Both the position numbers and the translations under genes were made by a program. The notes beneath the pieces were generated by a model. That model did no database searches and had not been told where the DNA came from. It saw only the letters and a list, made by a program, of their open reading frames with translations. A stretch of DNA of 64,000 bases, taken from assembly GCA_013824615.1 (NCBI GenBank), contig PNOC01000004.1, positions 32,031 to 96,030 of the forward strand, read 5' to 3'. This DNA comes from Thermodesulfovibrio sp. Lineage in GTDB: Bacteria > Nitrospirota > Thermodesulfovibrionia > Thermodesulfovibrionales > UBA6898. Position 1 is the stretch's first letter. The number at the start of each line of letters is the position of its first letter. Shown piece by piece: positions 53,225-61,712 of the stretch.

Positions 53225-54064
53225 TCAAACATCCATGGTGCTTTCTGAGAACATATCCCGGTCGACTTCAGACTCTATCTCCAGAAGGTCTGCCTCGGTG
53301 ATACCGAGCACCGCAAGGGCCTTCGGTTCCAGCCTGTACAGGGGATCCCTGCCGGTCACGCTAAAAAAATTCCTGCTTACTATGAAATCCGTAATATGAA
53401 TAAGCGCTACCGTCCTGCTGTTTTTGTCCGTCGGCGCGTGATGATACTGTATCGCCTCATAGACAGCATCGGGCAGGTTCCAGTTGTCGGCAAGCCAGGT
53501 CCCGACAACCGCGTGTGAAACATTCAGGGCCTTGGCCTCAGCATCAAGCAGAGGCATCCCTGCATTAAGTTCATTGATCACCAACTGGTACTTGTCGGCG
53601 AAATAGTTGTTGAGGACCAAAAAGCCCAGATCATGTAAAATACCGCAGGAAAATACATCACTGTCGTTGGTCAGTCTGAACCTCTTGGCCAGAGATTTGG
53701 CCAGCAGGCCCACAGCGATCGAATGTTTGAACACCCGCTTGTTATCGAGCGGCTTACCCTGCTGTTTATCGTCAAAAGCAGTCAGCAGCGCCACCCCCAT
53801 CGCAATGTTCCGTACATTGTTCAGCCCGATCCTGAAAACAGCAGTGCTGATTGAGGAGACCGGAACCGACGACCGGAAAAACGGGGAGTTGGCCACACTC
53901 AGGATCTTGGCTGCTATGGCAGGGTCCCGCTCGATGATCTCCTCGAGCTTTTCGATATTCAGCATATCATCTGTCAGGCGGTGCATAATCTCCTGCGCAA
54001 CATGAGGCAGCGTCGGGAGTTTGGTGATCTTCTGTATGAACATCATCGACAGGTCATTGCTCAT
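53225..54064 (-). CDS. HDOD-domain signalling protein
   Basis: The start at 54064 (MSNDLSMMF) has GAGG 11 nt upstream; an in-frame ATG at 54094 is an alternative. The 279-residue protein is almost entirely HDOD: KLPTLPHVAQEIMHRL, ILSVANSPFFRSS, CGILHDLGFLVLNNYF. Proteins of this class act in stress and surface-behaviour signalling; a specific role is not apparent. It precedes the DUF4388-HDOD gene in the same direction. Confidence 0.88.
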   Translation of the reverse strand: MSNDLSMMFIQKITKLPTLPHVAQEIMHRLTDDMLNIEKLEEIIERDPAIAAKILSVANSPFFRSSVPVSSISTAVFRIGLNNVRNIAMGVALLTAFDDKQQGKPLDNKRVFKHSIAVGLLAKSLAKRFRLTNDSDVFSCGILHDLGFLVLNNYFADKYQLVINELNAGMPLLDAEAKALNVSHAVVGTWLADNWNLPDAVYEAIQYHHAPTDKNSRTVALIHITDFIVSRNFFSVTGRDPLYRLEPKALAVLGITEADLLEIESEVDRDMFSESTMDV

Positions 54065-54236
54065 GATAAGTATATCCTCGCACGTACGTGACATTATTCT
54101 TCATGCTTTAGCCGGGCCAACAGTAAGTAACACCGTTAAAGTCACTTCTGTTATTTTACCAGATATCCTCGAGCGGCGGGTATAATCTTTTCCGGCAGCC
54201 CGGACGGAGGACAATATACTCCCTTCCCTAAAAAAG

Positions 54237-54266
54237 TTGACAAGACAGGCTACCCGCATGTTACTT
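54237..54266 (+). promoter_or_regulatory. Candidate promoter of the tRNA-Val gene
   Basis: TTGACA (54237-54242), an 18-nt spacer and TTACTT (54261-54266) lie about 24 nt before the tRNA. Confidence 0.5.
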
Positions 54267-54289
54267 TATAACTCCTCGATAGCAATTAC

Positions 54290-54364
54290 AGGCTCGTAGC
54301 TCAGGGGGAGAGCGCTACCTTGACACGGTAGAGGTCCCCGGTTCGAAACCGGGCGGGCCTACCA
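54290..54364 (+). tRNA. tRNA-Val (anticodon GAC)
   Basis: A full cloverleaf can be drawn: acceptor AGGCTCG/CGGGCCT with one G-T pair, D-stem GCTC/GAGC, anticodon stem CTACC/GGTAG with loop TTGACAC, T-stem CCCGG/CCGGG with TTCGAAA loop. CCA is encoded. The anticodon GAC reads GUC/GUU valine codons. The 3' part is duplicated at 59014, marking the gene as an integration site. Confidence 0.96.
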
Positions 54365-54393
54365 TAAAAACCGCCAGCAATGGCTTGAAATAA

Positions 54394-54430
54394 GGCTCCG
54401 GAAGGGCATTTACCCTCCGGGGCTTTTTTT
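54394..54430 (+). terminator. Terminator after tRNA-Val
   Basis: GGCTCCGGAAGGG pairs with CCCTCCGGGGCT (one bulge), followed by seven T. It lies inside the island, so the element brought it. The following 54431-54639 contains only the GCAAATA repeats. Confidence 0.8.
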
Positions 54431-54639
54431 GAGTCCAAAGGGCAAATAAGAGCAAATAGGGGTATATAGATGTATCGAAGAGGAGTAGTTTCGCAGTAGT
54501 CGAGCGCTTATGAGTTTATCTCGGCTAAAACCATCAAACGATACTGCCGTTAGCAAAATGCACAATGTTTGCTACCCCCGTATATCAAATTGCCTTCTTG
54601 ATTTTGCGACCACAGGCAGGGCTTCAAAAAAAACAAAGA

Positions 54640-55041
54640 CTACCGTTCAAGGAAATGCGACAGAATCGCTTCCAGTTTTTCGAGGTTCCGAGTCCTACAT
54701 TCCCAGACGACCAGCGGTGTCCAACCCAGCTTTCTAAGATCGCGCAATTTTTTTTTGTCGCGAGTAACGTTTCGTCTCAGTTTTTCTTCCCAAAATTCGA
54801 CGTTGCTCTTCGGTGTACTCTTGCATTTATGCCCGTGCCAGAAGCAGCCGTTCACGAATATGACTTTCTTCATGCGAGGAAATACGAGATCCGGTTTTCC
54901 GGGCAAATCTTTTCTATGCAGACGGAAACGAAAGCCCAGGCCGTGAACGGTCTTACGTACGACCCTTTCCGGTAGAGTATCCTTGCTGCGGATTTTGGAC
55001 ATCACGACATGACGTTGCTCTGGGGTAAGATGATCTACCAT
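54640..55041 (-). CDS. vsr: Vsr-type (very short patch repair) endonuclease
   Basis: The ATG at 55041 (MVDHLTPEQR) fits family N-termini; a TTG at 55047 is possible. About 133 residues. Vsr hallmarks: MSKIRSKDT, LPGKPDLVFPRMKKVIFVNG with catalytic Asp, the zinc/catalytic FVNGCFWHGHKC, and VWEC. Vsr enzymes nick next to T:G mismatches formed by deamination at 5-methylcytosine sites, so the neighbouring C5 methylase is the natural partner. Some Vsr-fold proteins serve as restriction enzymes instead; here no other nuclease is encoded. It is last in the four-gene operon, 24 nt after the partner gene. Confidence 0.92.
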   Translation of the reverse strand: MVDHLTPEQRHVVMSKIRSKDTLPERVVRKTVHGLGFRFRLHRKDLPGKPDLVFPRMKKVIFVNGCFWHGHKCKSTPKSNVEFWEEKLRRNVTRDKKKLRDLRKLGWTPLVVWECRTRNLEKLEAILSHFLER

Positions 55042-55065
55042 AGCCAATTGTATTAAGATTTTGTG

Positions 55066-56064
55066 TTAAATGCTTGCTCTTATAAAGCGAGGATAGTATT
55101 TATGGAAATACTCATACTGACAAAGCTTTTCCAAAGAAGTTCTATAGTCTTTATCGATAATATATCCTAAGGTAGCAGCTGTTTTTTTACCGTCTTCAGG
55201 GTCTGTAGGAAGGTATGATTCAAGCTTAAGTATTTCTTTAATACTTAAAAAAGGCACATCGATCTTATGAATAGGTGACCAAGAAAAACTCTTAAACTTC
55301 CAATTAACAAATAGAGCATCAATTTCATCGACCTTATCAATAGGGCAGGTTATTCCGGTTATACTAAGCATCGGGGTACCATCATCATAATGCGCGATAT
55401 TCAGACAACGAAACACAACCCCCCCGCTAGTCGGAAGCGCCTTTTCAGCTGCGATTTTAGTCATTATTGGAATTAGCTCCACAAACTTATCGCGGTAAAA
55501 GTATTCCCCGTTATCAAGTCTGGCAGGTAGTACATCACGATATTTGCTGTTAAAGTTATCGATAAATTCTGATTGATCCGTGTTTAACTGCTTGTCCGTC
55601 GAGACTAAGCGCCCAAAAGGATTATTCTTTACCCGGGCGGGCAAAGTTATTTTAACAATGCTGTATTCGCCGACTTTCCGGAGAACATCCATGAATTCGA
55701 CGAACCGCTTAAAATCGTTATTGATATAATCTAGCCAGAATACCTCTTTACCCCTACTAACAAAATCTTGAGTTAAGAAACCGTCAACTCCCCTTTTGTT
55801 AAAAACAAGATGGAGTTTATTTTTGTTAGAAAAACGATGAAATTCTTGGCGTTTGAACGTTTCAATATCGTTTTCTATTGAGACTAACTTCATCTCGCAA
55901 CAGTACTCGTGAAGTAATCGGCAGTCTTCCAAGTATGGGCCACCGAAACCGTAATATGTAAATTCAGATAAAGAAAAACGTTGTCGGAGCTTGTCCAATA
56001 TTTCAACAAGCAAAAAGCGATCTACGCTTTTATTAATACGCAAATGGTATGGCGGATGCTTCAC
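55066..56064 (-). CDS. Rossmann methyltransferase-like partner of the GHKL ATPase, unknown
   Basis: A 332-residue protein. Residues 35-110 resemble a SAM-methyltransferase Rossmann core: YYGFGGPYLEDCRLL, then VSIENDIETFKRQEFH (acidic end of strand 2), then VFWLDYIN at the strand-4 position. The C-terminal 200 residues have no motif I know. Its ATG overlaps the ATPase stop by 4 nt, so the two are translationally coupled and probably work together. A nucleic-acid modification role is inference; it may be an inactive methyltransferase fold. Confidence 0.75.
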   Translation of the reverse strand: MKHPPYHLRINKSVDRFLLVEILDKLRQRFSLSEFTYYGFGGPYLEDCRLLHEYCCEMKLVSIENDIETFKRQEFHRFSNKNKLHLVFNKRGVDGFLTQDFVSRGKEVFWLDYINNDFKRFVEFMDVLRKVGEYSIVKITLPARVKNNPFGRLVSTDKQLNTDQSEFIDNFNSKYRDVLPARLDNGEYFYRDKFVELIPIMTKIAAEKALPTSGGVVFRCLNIAHYDDGTPMLSITGITCPIDKVDEIDALFVNWKFKSFSWSPIHKIDVPFLSIKEILKLESYLPTDPEDGKKTAATLGYIIDKDYRTSLEKLCQYEYFHKYYPRFIRASI

Positions 56065-57470
56065 TTTCGGGCTTCCTCAAGTAACTCGTCGAAACATGCC
56101 TCACCCACCTTATTCGGATTTTCGTCGACGTCTTCGAATAGATATTCAGCTACGAGTTTTATTTCGCCAATTTTTTTTGTAAAAGAAATACGCTTCGTGT
56201 CGTCATCCGTTTTAGGCGGTTGCGGCAAGCTAGGTTTATATTGTTCACCACCAGGCATTTTTGTAACCCGCGAAAAAGCTACAGTTGGATGCTCTCTTTT
56301 CAATTGTGTTATGGAAATCGTTTTCGCCAACTTTATTTGGGCTTTAGAATCCTTTTCTCTCGTTTTCCACGCATTGGTATAACTGATAAATATTTTCATA
56401 CCTTCGATCATCTTATCTTTAACCTGAGCATATAGCTTAGATGAAGCGTCAATCCCTCGTTTCGTTGTTGTCGTAGGCAACTTGGAGGCGTCGGAGCTTT
56501 CAAACTCCACTATGCCGGATATAGCGATAAATTGAGTGTGATATTGCGGAACCCCACTTATGCCCCACCCGGTAAGTTCCGACTTGTCGCAATAAAGAAC
56601 GGCTCTATCGTTGCACAGAACAGTCCACCCCGCATAATCGGATGAATATCTTGTTTCTTCTAATGCTACGGCAACGTCTTCTTTCGTAGGCAGTGGTCGC
56701 GAAAAGCCGACCGCTAAAAATACCTTTACCCCCTCGACTTCGGTTCTAAAGATAAACGGACGGATAGCCTTTTTGTTTTTCGAGTCGTCGAAATGCAATT
56801 CGATAGGTTTAGGAATCACCTTGAATCCGTTAACTGTTACTTCAAATCCCTTATGAATGATGAAAGCGTAATGGGTCTCCACTTTCTTGATAAAAGCACT
56901 TGAGAAAGAATCTCTGTCAGAAAATTGATCGGCAACACCGTCGAGAAGGTGACTTATATAAACGGTTGTCCCGTCTTGCTTCATGGTCTTCTTGCACGGT
57001 TTCACTGGTATTTGCCATTGATTTTCGTCCGTCAACCAGTTTTCATCGATTTCAACCTCATAATTGTCGGCACCGCTCTGGGTAGAAATAAGGCAATGTT
57101 TACCCATTTTGAAGATAGCGCGTTTCATGCCTATTCCGTATATGCCGACAGATCCGGGAACATTGTCGCTCCTGTTGTTCGCCCGACCCATTCTAAAAGC
57201 GTATTCGTGAAGACTCCAAGGTATACCGCCGCAATTGTCATGTATCGTGAACGAATCCTTTTTGAATTCTATCTCCGCTCGAAAGCCTTTATACGGTTTT
57301 TCACCGGCGGCCTTATTAATTTTGCGTAGGATCCCGTCTACGCAATTATCCAAAAGATCGAGCATCGCATCTTCTAACGAAATATCGCGTGTAAGCATTG
57401 AAACAAAAAAGGATTTAACTGGCGTTGCATTGACAGGTTCGTATTTGCTCGTATTCCTAATCATTCGCAC
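56061..57470 (-). CDS. GHKL (MORC/MutL-like) ATPase of a restriction-type operon
   Basis: A 469-residue protein with a Bergerat fold: N-box EDAMLDLLDNCVDG, G1 box IHDNCGGIP, G2 box GSVGIYGIGMKRA, and a transducer-domain Lys in TTTTKRGID. The last 120 residues are helical with a charged tail. MORC-type GHKL ATPases beside DNA methylases have been proposed to act in restriction-like systems and to be ancestors of eukaryotic MORC proteins. The gene begins 14 nt inside the methylase gene and overlaps the next by 4 nt. Confidence 0.85.
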   Translation of the reverse strand: MRMIRNTSKYEPVNATPVKSFFVSMLTRDISLEDAMLDLLDNCVDGILRKINKAAGEKPYKGFRAEIEFKKDSFTIHDNCGGIPWSLHEYAFRMGRANNRSDNVPGSVGIYGIGMKRAIFKMGKHCLISTQSGADNYEVEIDENWLTDENQWQIPVKPCKKTMKQDGTTVYISHLLDGVADQFSDRDSFSSAFIKKVETHYAFIIHKGFEVTVNGFKVIPKPIELHFDDSKNKKAIRPFIFRTEVEGVKVFLAVGFSRPLPTKEDVAVALEETRYSSDYAGWTVLCNDRAVLYCDKSELTGWGISGVPQYHTQFIAISGIVEFESSDASKLPTTTTKRGIDASSKLYAQVKDKMIEGMKIFISYTNAWKTREKDSKAQIKLAKTISITQLKREHPTVAFSRVTKMPGGEQYKPSLPQPPKTDDDTKRISFTKKIGEIKLVAEYLFEDVDENPNKVGEACFDELLEEARK

Positions 57471-58614
57471 TCCTTTCTATCAAGGCAGTTCTAATTGCTC
57501 TTAAAATATATTCCGCCAATATAGGACTTACGCTATTACCGATCTGACGAAAGCTGTGCCACTTGGTCGGATGGAAACGAAACCAATCTGGAAATCCCTG
57601 GAGTCTTGCTGCTTCTCGGGGGGTTATGACTCTATTTTCCGTGGGGTGCAGCGGTCTAACGGCTTGATAACTTCCTCGGTCGCTTCCCGTCCCCGCCCTC
57701 AACGTAGGGCAAAAACCGGCCGCTACGAGACGCCTCGATTTGGATATCGGGTCGCTTTTGCCGGGCGCTATCTCGCTATATCTGTCGCTAAGCGCGGCCG
57801 AGTGTACCGTTCCGAGGCACCCCGACACTCTTCTTTCGCCCGCAAGCCTTTTTACTGCCTCCGGGTCGCCGACTCCCTCCGGAATATGTCCGTGTAAGCG
57901 ATATCCGAAGTCGCCGTTGCATATTTTTCCCACTCGTCGCCATCCGGCCGCTTCTTCCTGCCAGTGCGGATCGATCTTTTTGGGCAGACCCTTCAACGCG
58001 TCGCGGACAGAGATCTTCGCCGCGTCGCTCGGAGGCGAAAAATCGGACTTAGTTAGATCGGATAATTTTCCCCGTCGATAGCCGAAGAAAAAAACGCGCG
58101 TGCGGGTTGTAGGAGCGCCGAAATCGTTAGCGGAAAGTTTCATATGGGGCAAAACTACATAGTCGTTTTCCACATGAGAAAGGGCTTCGCCCCTGATTCC
58201 GGCGCCCTTCTCGGTTAGAATACCGGGGACGTTTTCCGCGAGGAAAAAATCCGGCAAACATTCCGCGACTATTCTAAAGAAATGAACGAAAAGTCGATTT
58301 CTCGGATCGTCGCTGTCGTTACGACCTATAGCGCTGAACCCTTGACATGGCGGCCCTCCTATTATCCCGCAAACTCCGGTCTCTTTAAAACCGAAATGCT
58401 CGGCAAGATGGTCGCCTCTTACTAGGGAAAGATCGGTTTGCCAATGGAGGCTATTAGGGAAATTAATTCTGTGACTTTCGAGAGCTCGGGTATCGTTATC
58501 GACGGCCCCTAGAAGCGAAAACCCTGCACGGGTCGCGCCGAGGCTGAAACCGCCGACACCGCTGAAAAGATCGATTATCGTCATGCGGGCGCCGTTTTTT
58601 ACCGATTCGTTCAA
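57457..58614 (-). CDS. DNA (cytosine-5-)-methyltransferase
   Basis: A 385-residue C5 methylase. Motif I IDLFSGVGGFSLG, motif IV GGPPCQGFSAIG with catalytic Cys, motif VI ENVPGI, motif VIII TRTRVFFFGYR, motif IX/X LQGFPDW and RQIGNSVSP. The target-recognition region lies at about residues 200-310 and differs from Dcm in ways that do not reveal its site. The start is TTG at 58614 (AAGGGG upstream) or ATG at 58584, which directly precedes motif I. It is first in the four-gene operon. Confidence 0.94.
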   Translation of the reverse strand: MNESVKNGARMTIIDLFSGVGGFSLGATRAGFSLLGAVDNDTRALESHRINFPNSLHWQTDLSLVRGDHLAEHFGFKETGVCGIIGGPPCQGFSAIGRNDSDDPRNRLFVHFFRIVAECLPDFFLAENVPGILTEKGAGIRGEALSHVENDYVVLPHMKLSANDFGAPTTRTRVFFFGYRRGKLSDLTKSDFSPPSDAAKISVRDALKGLPKKIDPHWQEEAAGWRRVGKICNGDFGYRLHGHIPEGVGDPEAVKRLAGERRVSGCLGTVHSAALSDRYSEIAPGKSDPISKSRRLVAAGFCPTLRAGTGSDRGSYQAVRPLHPTENRVITPREAARLQGFPDWFRFHPTKWHSFRQIGNSVSPILAEYILRAIRTALIERSAND

Positions 58615-58741
58615 TCGCGTGCCGTCCCCTTCATACCGCGCTCGAATCCTCCAGATGGAAATGCGTTAACTACTCTATTAAGATAAGCGATGAGTGTAAC
58701 TTTTTTCAATCATCAATATAGAAAATAGCGGCTAAACGCCA

Positions 58742-58924
58742 ATGAAGGCCAAACCTGAAATGTTTAATAACCGCGTCATCACGCACCCTCCACTGTTTAT
58801 CTTTCACGGTCTCACCGACCATCATATTGTTCTACGCCGAAATAGCAAGGAGCACTATGTCATCATCTCTCAAGAGGATAAAATCACGGGCAAAATCCTT
58901 GAAGATTCCTCATGGAAAATATGA
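58742..58924 (+). CDS. Small ORF of unknown status
   Basis: A 60-residue frame (MKAKPEMFNNRVITHPPL...). No Shine-Dalgarno is visible and I see no family. It may be a remnant of a larger gene in the island or not coding. The rest of 58615-59013 holds nothing else recognisable. Confidence 0.25.
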   Translation: MKAKPEMFNNRVITHPPLFIFHGLTDHHIVLRRNSKEHYVIISQEDKITGKILEDSSWKI

Positions 58925-59013
58925 TATATTCAAGATCAATTTCGAACTACCGGAGTAGTCATTCTATAGTCATGCCTACTGTAACGCTTTGTTTTTTATG
59001 GTAATACGGTTAT

Positions 59014-59064
59014 CTTGACACGGTAGAGGTCCCCGGTTCGAAACCGGGCGGGCCTACCATAAAA
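59014..59064 (+). repeat. attR: duplicated 3' end of tRNA-Val
   Basis: Identical over 51 bp to 54319-54369, from the anticodon loop through the CCA and ATAAAA. It lacks the acceptor, D-arm and 5' anticodon strand, so it is not a gene. To its right, paired short repeats (CTTACCA at 59119 and 59129, TGCTAATT at 59157 and 59168) may be traces of an earlier element. Confidence 0.92.
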
Positions 59065-59281
59065 GGCTGGAAGGAAGTCTTTGAAATAATAAGGTTTTCT
59101 TTCAGCTTTTCTTTTGTCCTTACCAGTGCTTACCATGCTGCTTAACCGCCTAATGATGCTAATTTTGTGCTAATTATTTCTGTGCCGGTCAAAGTCTTGT
59201 CCAGAACATTGACAGCTTGGTTTAAATGCACTAGTCGAGAATTGTGTTGACAGTCGGTCTTCCTGCTAAGGATATCCAATC

Positions 59282-59512
59282 TCAATGCTTCGGCACCAGA
59301 CGGACCTGTAATTCACAGTCAAGCGCCCCAGCAATCTTCCGGAGCATGGAGAGCAAAGCCTTGCCATAGTTAGGCGACTCAAGCCGGGAGATTGCCGTGG
59401 ATTTCGTGCCGATCTTGCGGGCCAATTCTGCCTGCGTCACTCCTGCATGAAGTCTCGCATGATACCGTTCCCTGTTGACAGACAACGGCGTTAAGCAGAT
59501 AATATCTAGCAT
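59282..59512 (-). CDS. XRE-family helix-turn-helix protein (possibly truncated)
   Basis: The product is about 76 residues. The HTH is clear: GVTQAELARKIGTKSTAISR, followed by ESPNYGKALLSMLRKIAGAL and VRLVP, the pattern of HigA-like/XRE antitoxins. The N-terminus is short, and the frame overlaps the divergent LRR gene region if extended to 59545. No toxin gene is adjacent, so it may be an orphan antitoxin or small regulator, perhaps a remnant. Confidence 0.65.
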   Translation of the reverse strand: MLDIICLTPLSVNRERYHARLHAGVTQAELARKIGTKSTAISRLESPNYGKALLSMLRKIAGALDCELQVRLVPKH

Positions 59513-59545
59513 CAGTGCACGGAAAAGGTGCCGAATGGAGGGCAT

Positions 59546-61549
59546 ATGCTAAAGATCACAGGTAACGATTCATCCCGAACAACTGCAGGTATAGTGAAGC
59601 TCTTTCGAATGGGACTTGACCTGGCCTGCAGCTTCGTCTTGCTGGTGTTTCTGGTTTCAGGGGCCTCGGGGGCCATACCGGAAACTGAACGTGCGTCCCT
59701 TCTCAGCCTGTACAGTTCCACGACGGGAGCGGGTTGGACTGCCCAGGACAACTGGACCGGCATCGCCGGCACCGAATGCACCTGGTACGGCGTATATTGT
59801 GATCTTGATGAGAACCATGTTGAGATACTTACACTGGGTTCTAATAATCTTGTCGGGACCCTGCCGGTTCTCTCCGATCTCTCTTTTTTGTTGTTTCTCG
59901 ATGTCAGCAACAACTTGCTGAGCGGACCGCTCCCGTCGCTCGGCGGGCTGGCCAACCTGCAGGACTTCAGTGCATCGGGTAACCAGTTGACCGGCTCGAT
60001 CCCGTCTCTGAGCGGCCTGACCAACCTGAAGACTTTTGATGTCAGCCTGAATAGTCTGACCGGAGAAATCCCACCCCTCGACGGGCTGACCAGTCTGCAG
60101 AGTTTCAGCGCATACAACAATCAGTTGACCGGCTCGATTCCGACTTTGACCGGCCTGACCAGTTTAATGACTTTTTATGTCAGCACTAACAGCCTGAGCG
60201 GATCAATCCCTTCTCTGAGCGGCCTGGCCAGCCTGGAATCTTTTGGTGTCGGCTATAACCAACTGACCGGCTCCCTTCCCTCTCTAAGCGGCTTGCCTGT
60301 CCTTTTTAATTTTTATGCTAACAGTAACCAGTTGACCGGAGTGATCCCCTCTCTAAACGGCCTTACCGGCCTGGGAAATTTTTCGGTTAACGAAAACCAG
60401 TTGACCGGACCGATTCCGTCTTTGACCGGCCTGACCGGCCTGAAGACCTTCGACGTCAGCCTGAATAGTCTGTCCGGAGCAATTCCACCTCTGACCGGTC
60501 TGACCAGTATGCAGTCTTTCTCAGCATACATAAATAACCTAAACGGAGCCATTCCTTCTCTGAGCGGACTGACGAATCTGCAGGAGTTTCACGTATACGG
60601 CAATCAGCTGACCGAAGCGATTCCCTCTCTGACCAGCCTGACGAATCTACGGTATTTTAATGCCTCCTATAACCAGCTGACCGGGTCAATACCCTCTCTA
60701 AGCGGCCTTACAAATCTGGTGTCGGTCGCGGTTTCTTATAATCAGCTGACAGGCAGTATTCCATCGCTGAGCGGACTTACGAATCTGCAGGGTTTTGAAG
60801 CCGGCAACAACCAGTTGACCGGGAATATTCCTTCTCTGTCCGGCCTGAGCAGCCTGCAGGGGATTATGGTCGCGTATAATAAACTCTCGGGTGATGTCCC
60901 CGCTGTCCCAGTCCCCAACAACCTGGGTGCAGGTTCTTCAGCCCTCTGTCCGAACTATCTCAACGCGGCGGCCAATGCGTCCTGGAATGCGGCAACCGGG
61001 ACGAATCCCTGGTACCTTAACTGTAATACGCATATCGTGACCTATGAGGGCAATGGCAACACCGGCGGAAGCCCGCCTGTTGACAATGCTGCCTACCCGG
61101 AGTGGGCCACCATACAGGTACAGGGCAACACAGGGGCACTTTACAAAACCGGTGAAGGCTTTAATGGCTGGAACACGGCTGCCGGCGGCAGCGGGACATA
61201 CTACTACGGGGGAGATGTGATAGAGATGGGCTTATCGGGTGTTACACTCTATGCACAGTGGGTGACTGCAGACGCATTGCCCGTACGAATCTCCGATACG
61301 CTCCAGGGATACGCCGGCATTCAGGAAGCCTATAATGCCGCCGGGAATGCTCAAACCATACAGTCACCGGATGGCTTACAGGGCCAAAATCTGCTTTTCG
61401 ATAATCCGCAGAATTATAATCCCTTTGTTGTAAAGCTCAGTGGCGGATACAACACAACCTTCTCGACCCAAACCGGTGCCACGCTTGTGGCCGGCTCTAT
61501 AGAGATCAGGAAAGGCACCCTGGAAATTGAGAAGATCATTATCCAATAA
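59546..61549 (+). CDS. Exported LRR protein with InlB-type repeat
   Basis: The ATG at 59546 follows GGAGGG closely; GTG at 59528 is an alternative. About 667 residues. A signal peptide/anchor lies near residues 20-45. Then come a plant-type LRR cap (TTGAGWTAQDNWTG, CTWYGVYC) and fifteen 23-residue LRR units (pattern SIPSLSGLTNLQxFxxSxNQ). Next is a Listeria-Bacteroides (InlB B) repeat (THIVTYEGNGNTGGSPPVDN ... LYAQW). The last 90 residues end in strands (TGATLVAGSIEIRKGTLEI). The LRRs are highly alike, implying recent internal duplication. A surface or adhesive role is inferred. Confidence 0.85.
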   Translation: MLKITGNDSSRTTAGIVKLFRMGLDLACSFVLLVFLVSGASGAIPETERASLLSLYSSTTGAGWTAQDNWTGIAGTECTWYGVYCDLDENHVEILTLGSNNLVGTLPVLSDLSFLLFLDVSNNLLSGPLPSLGGLANLQDFSASGNQLTGSIPSLSGLTNLKTFDVSLNSLTGEIPPLDGLTSLQSFSAYNNQLTGSIPTLTGLTSLMTFYVSTNSLSGSIPSLSGLASLESFGVGYNQLTGSLPSLSGLPVLFNFYANSNQLTGVIPSLNGLTGLGNFSVNENQLTGPIPSLTGLTGLKTFDVSLNSLSGAIPPLTGLTSMQSFSAYINNLNGAIPSLSGLTNLQEFHVYGNQLTEAIPSLTSLTNLRYFNASYNQLTGSIPSLSGLTNLVSVAVSYNQLTGSIPSLSGLTNLQGFEAGNNQLTGNIPSLSGLSSLQGIMVAYNKLSGDVPAVPVPNNLGAGSSALCPNYLNAAANASWNAATGTNPWYLNCNTHIVTYEGNGNTGGSPPVDNAAYPEWATIQVQGNTGALYKTGEGFNGWNTAAGGSGTYYYGGDVIEMGLSGVTLYAQWVTADALPVRISDTLQGYAGIQEAYNAAGNAQTIQSPDGLQGQNLLFDNPQNYNPFVVKLSGGYNTTFSTQTGATLVAGSIEIRKGTLEIEKIIIQ

Positions 61550-61712
61550 CCCGGTAAAGTTACCGCTCCTAAGCTCATACGAAAAATAACATTTGATTTG
61601 TGTACGTCCTTGACTGCCTCCTGTTATGTCTGATATCATCCTCTTGGTTCGACCGAAGACGGGGAAGAGGGGTAATCCAAATTTTCATTTCCTTCCGGGG
61701 AGGGGTTTAATC

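Larger units (their letters stand above)
54319..59064. mobile_element. tRNA-Val genomic island with methylase-ATPase-Vsr operon
   Basis: A perfect 51-bp direct repeat of the tRNA-Val 3' end plus flank lies at 54319-54369 and 59014-59064, the classical attL/attR arrangement. The left copy keeps the tRNA functional. The 4.7 kb between contains one four-gene - strand operon and a small ORF, and no integrase or transposase. The central genes are visibly richer in A+T than the neighbours. GCAAATA repeats at 54442-54448 and 54452-54458 may be integrase arm-site remnants. Confidence 0.85.

Noticed and set aside
57556..58081. + strand frames inside the cytosine methylase gene
   Set aside because: They are shadows of the methylase; all ten methylase motifs are on the - strand.
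59014..59064. A second tRNA-Val gene
   Set aside because: Only the 3' part from the anticodon loop onward is present; no acceptor 5' strand or D-arm precedes it. It is the att duplication.
54319..59064. Prophage or ICE
   Set aside because: No integrase, structural, replication or conjugation genes; 4.7 kb is too small. Described as an island instead.
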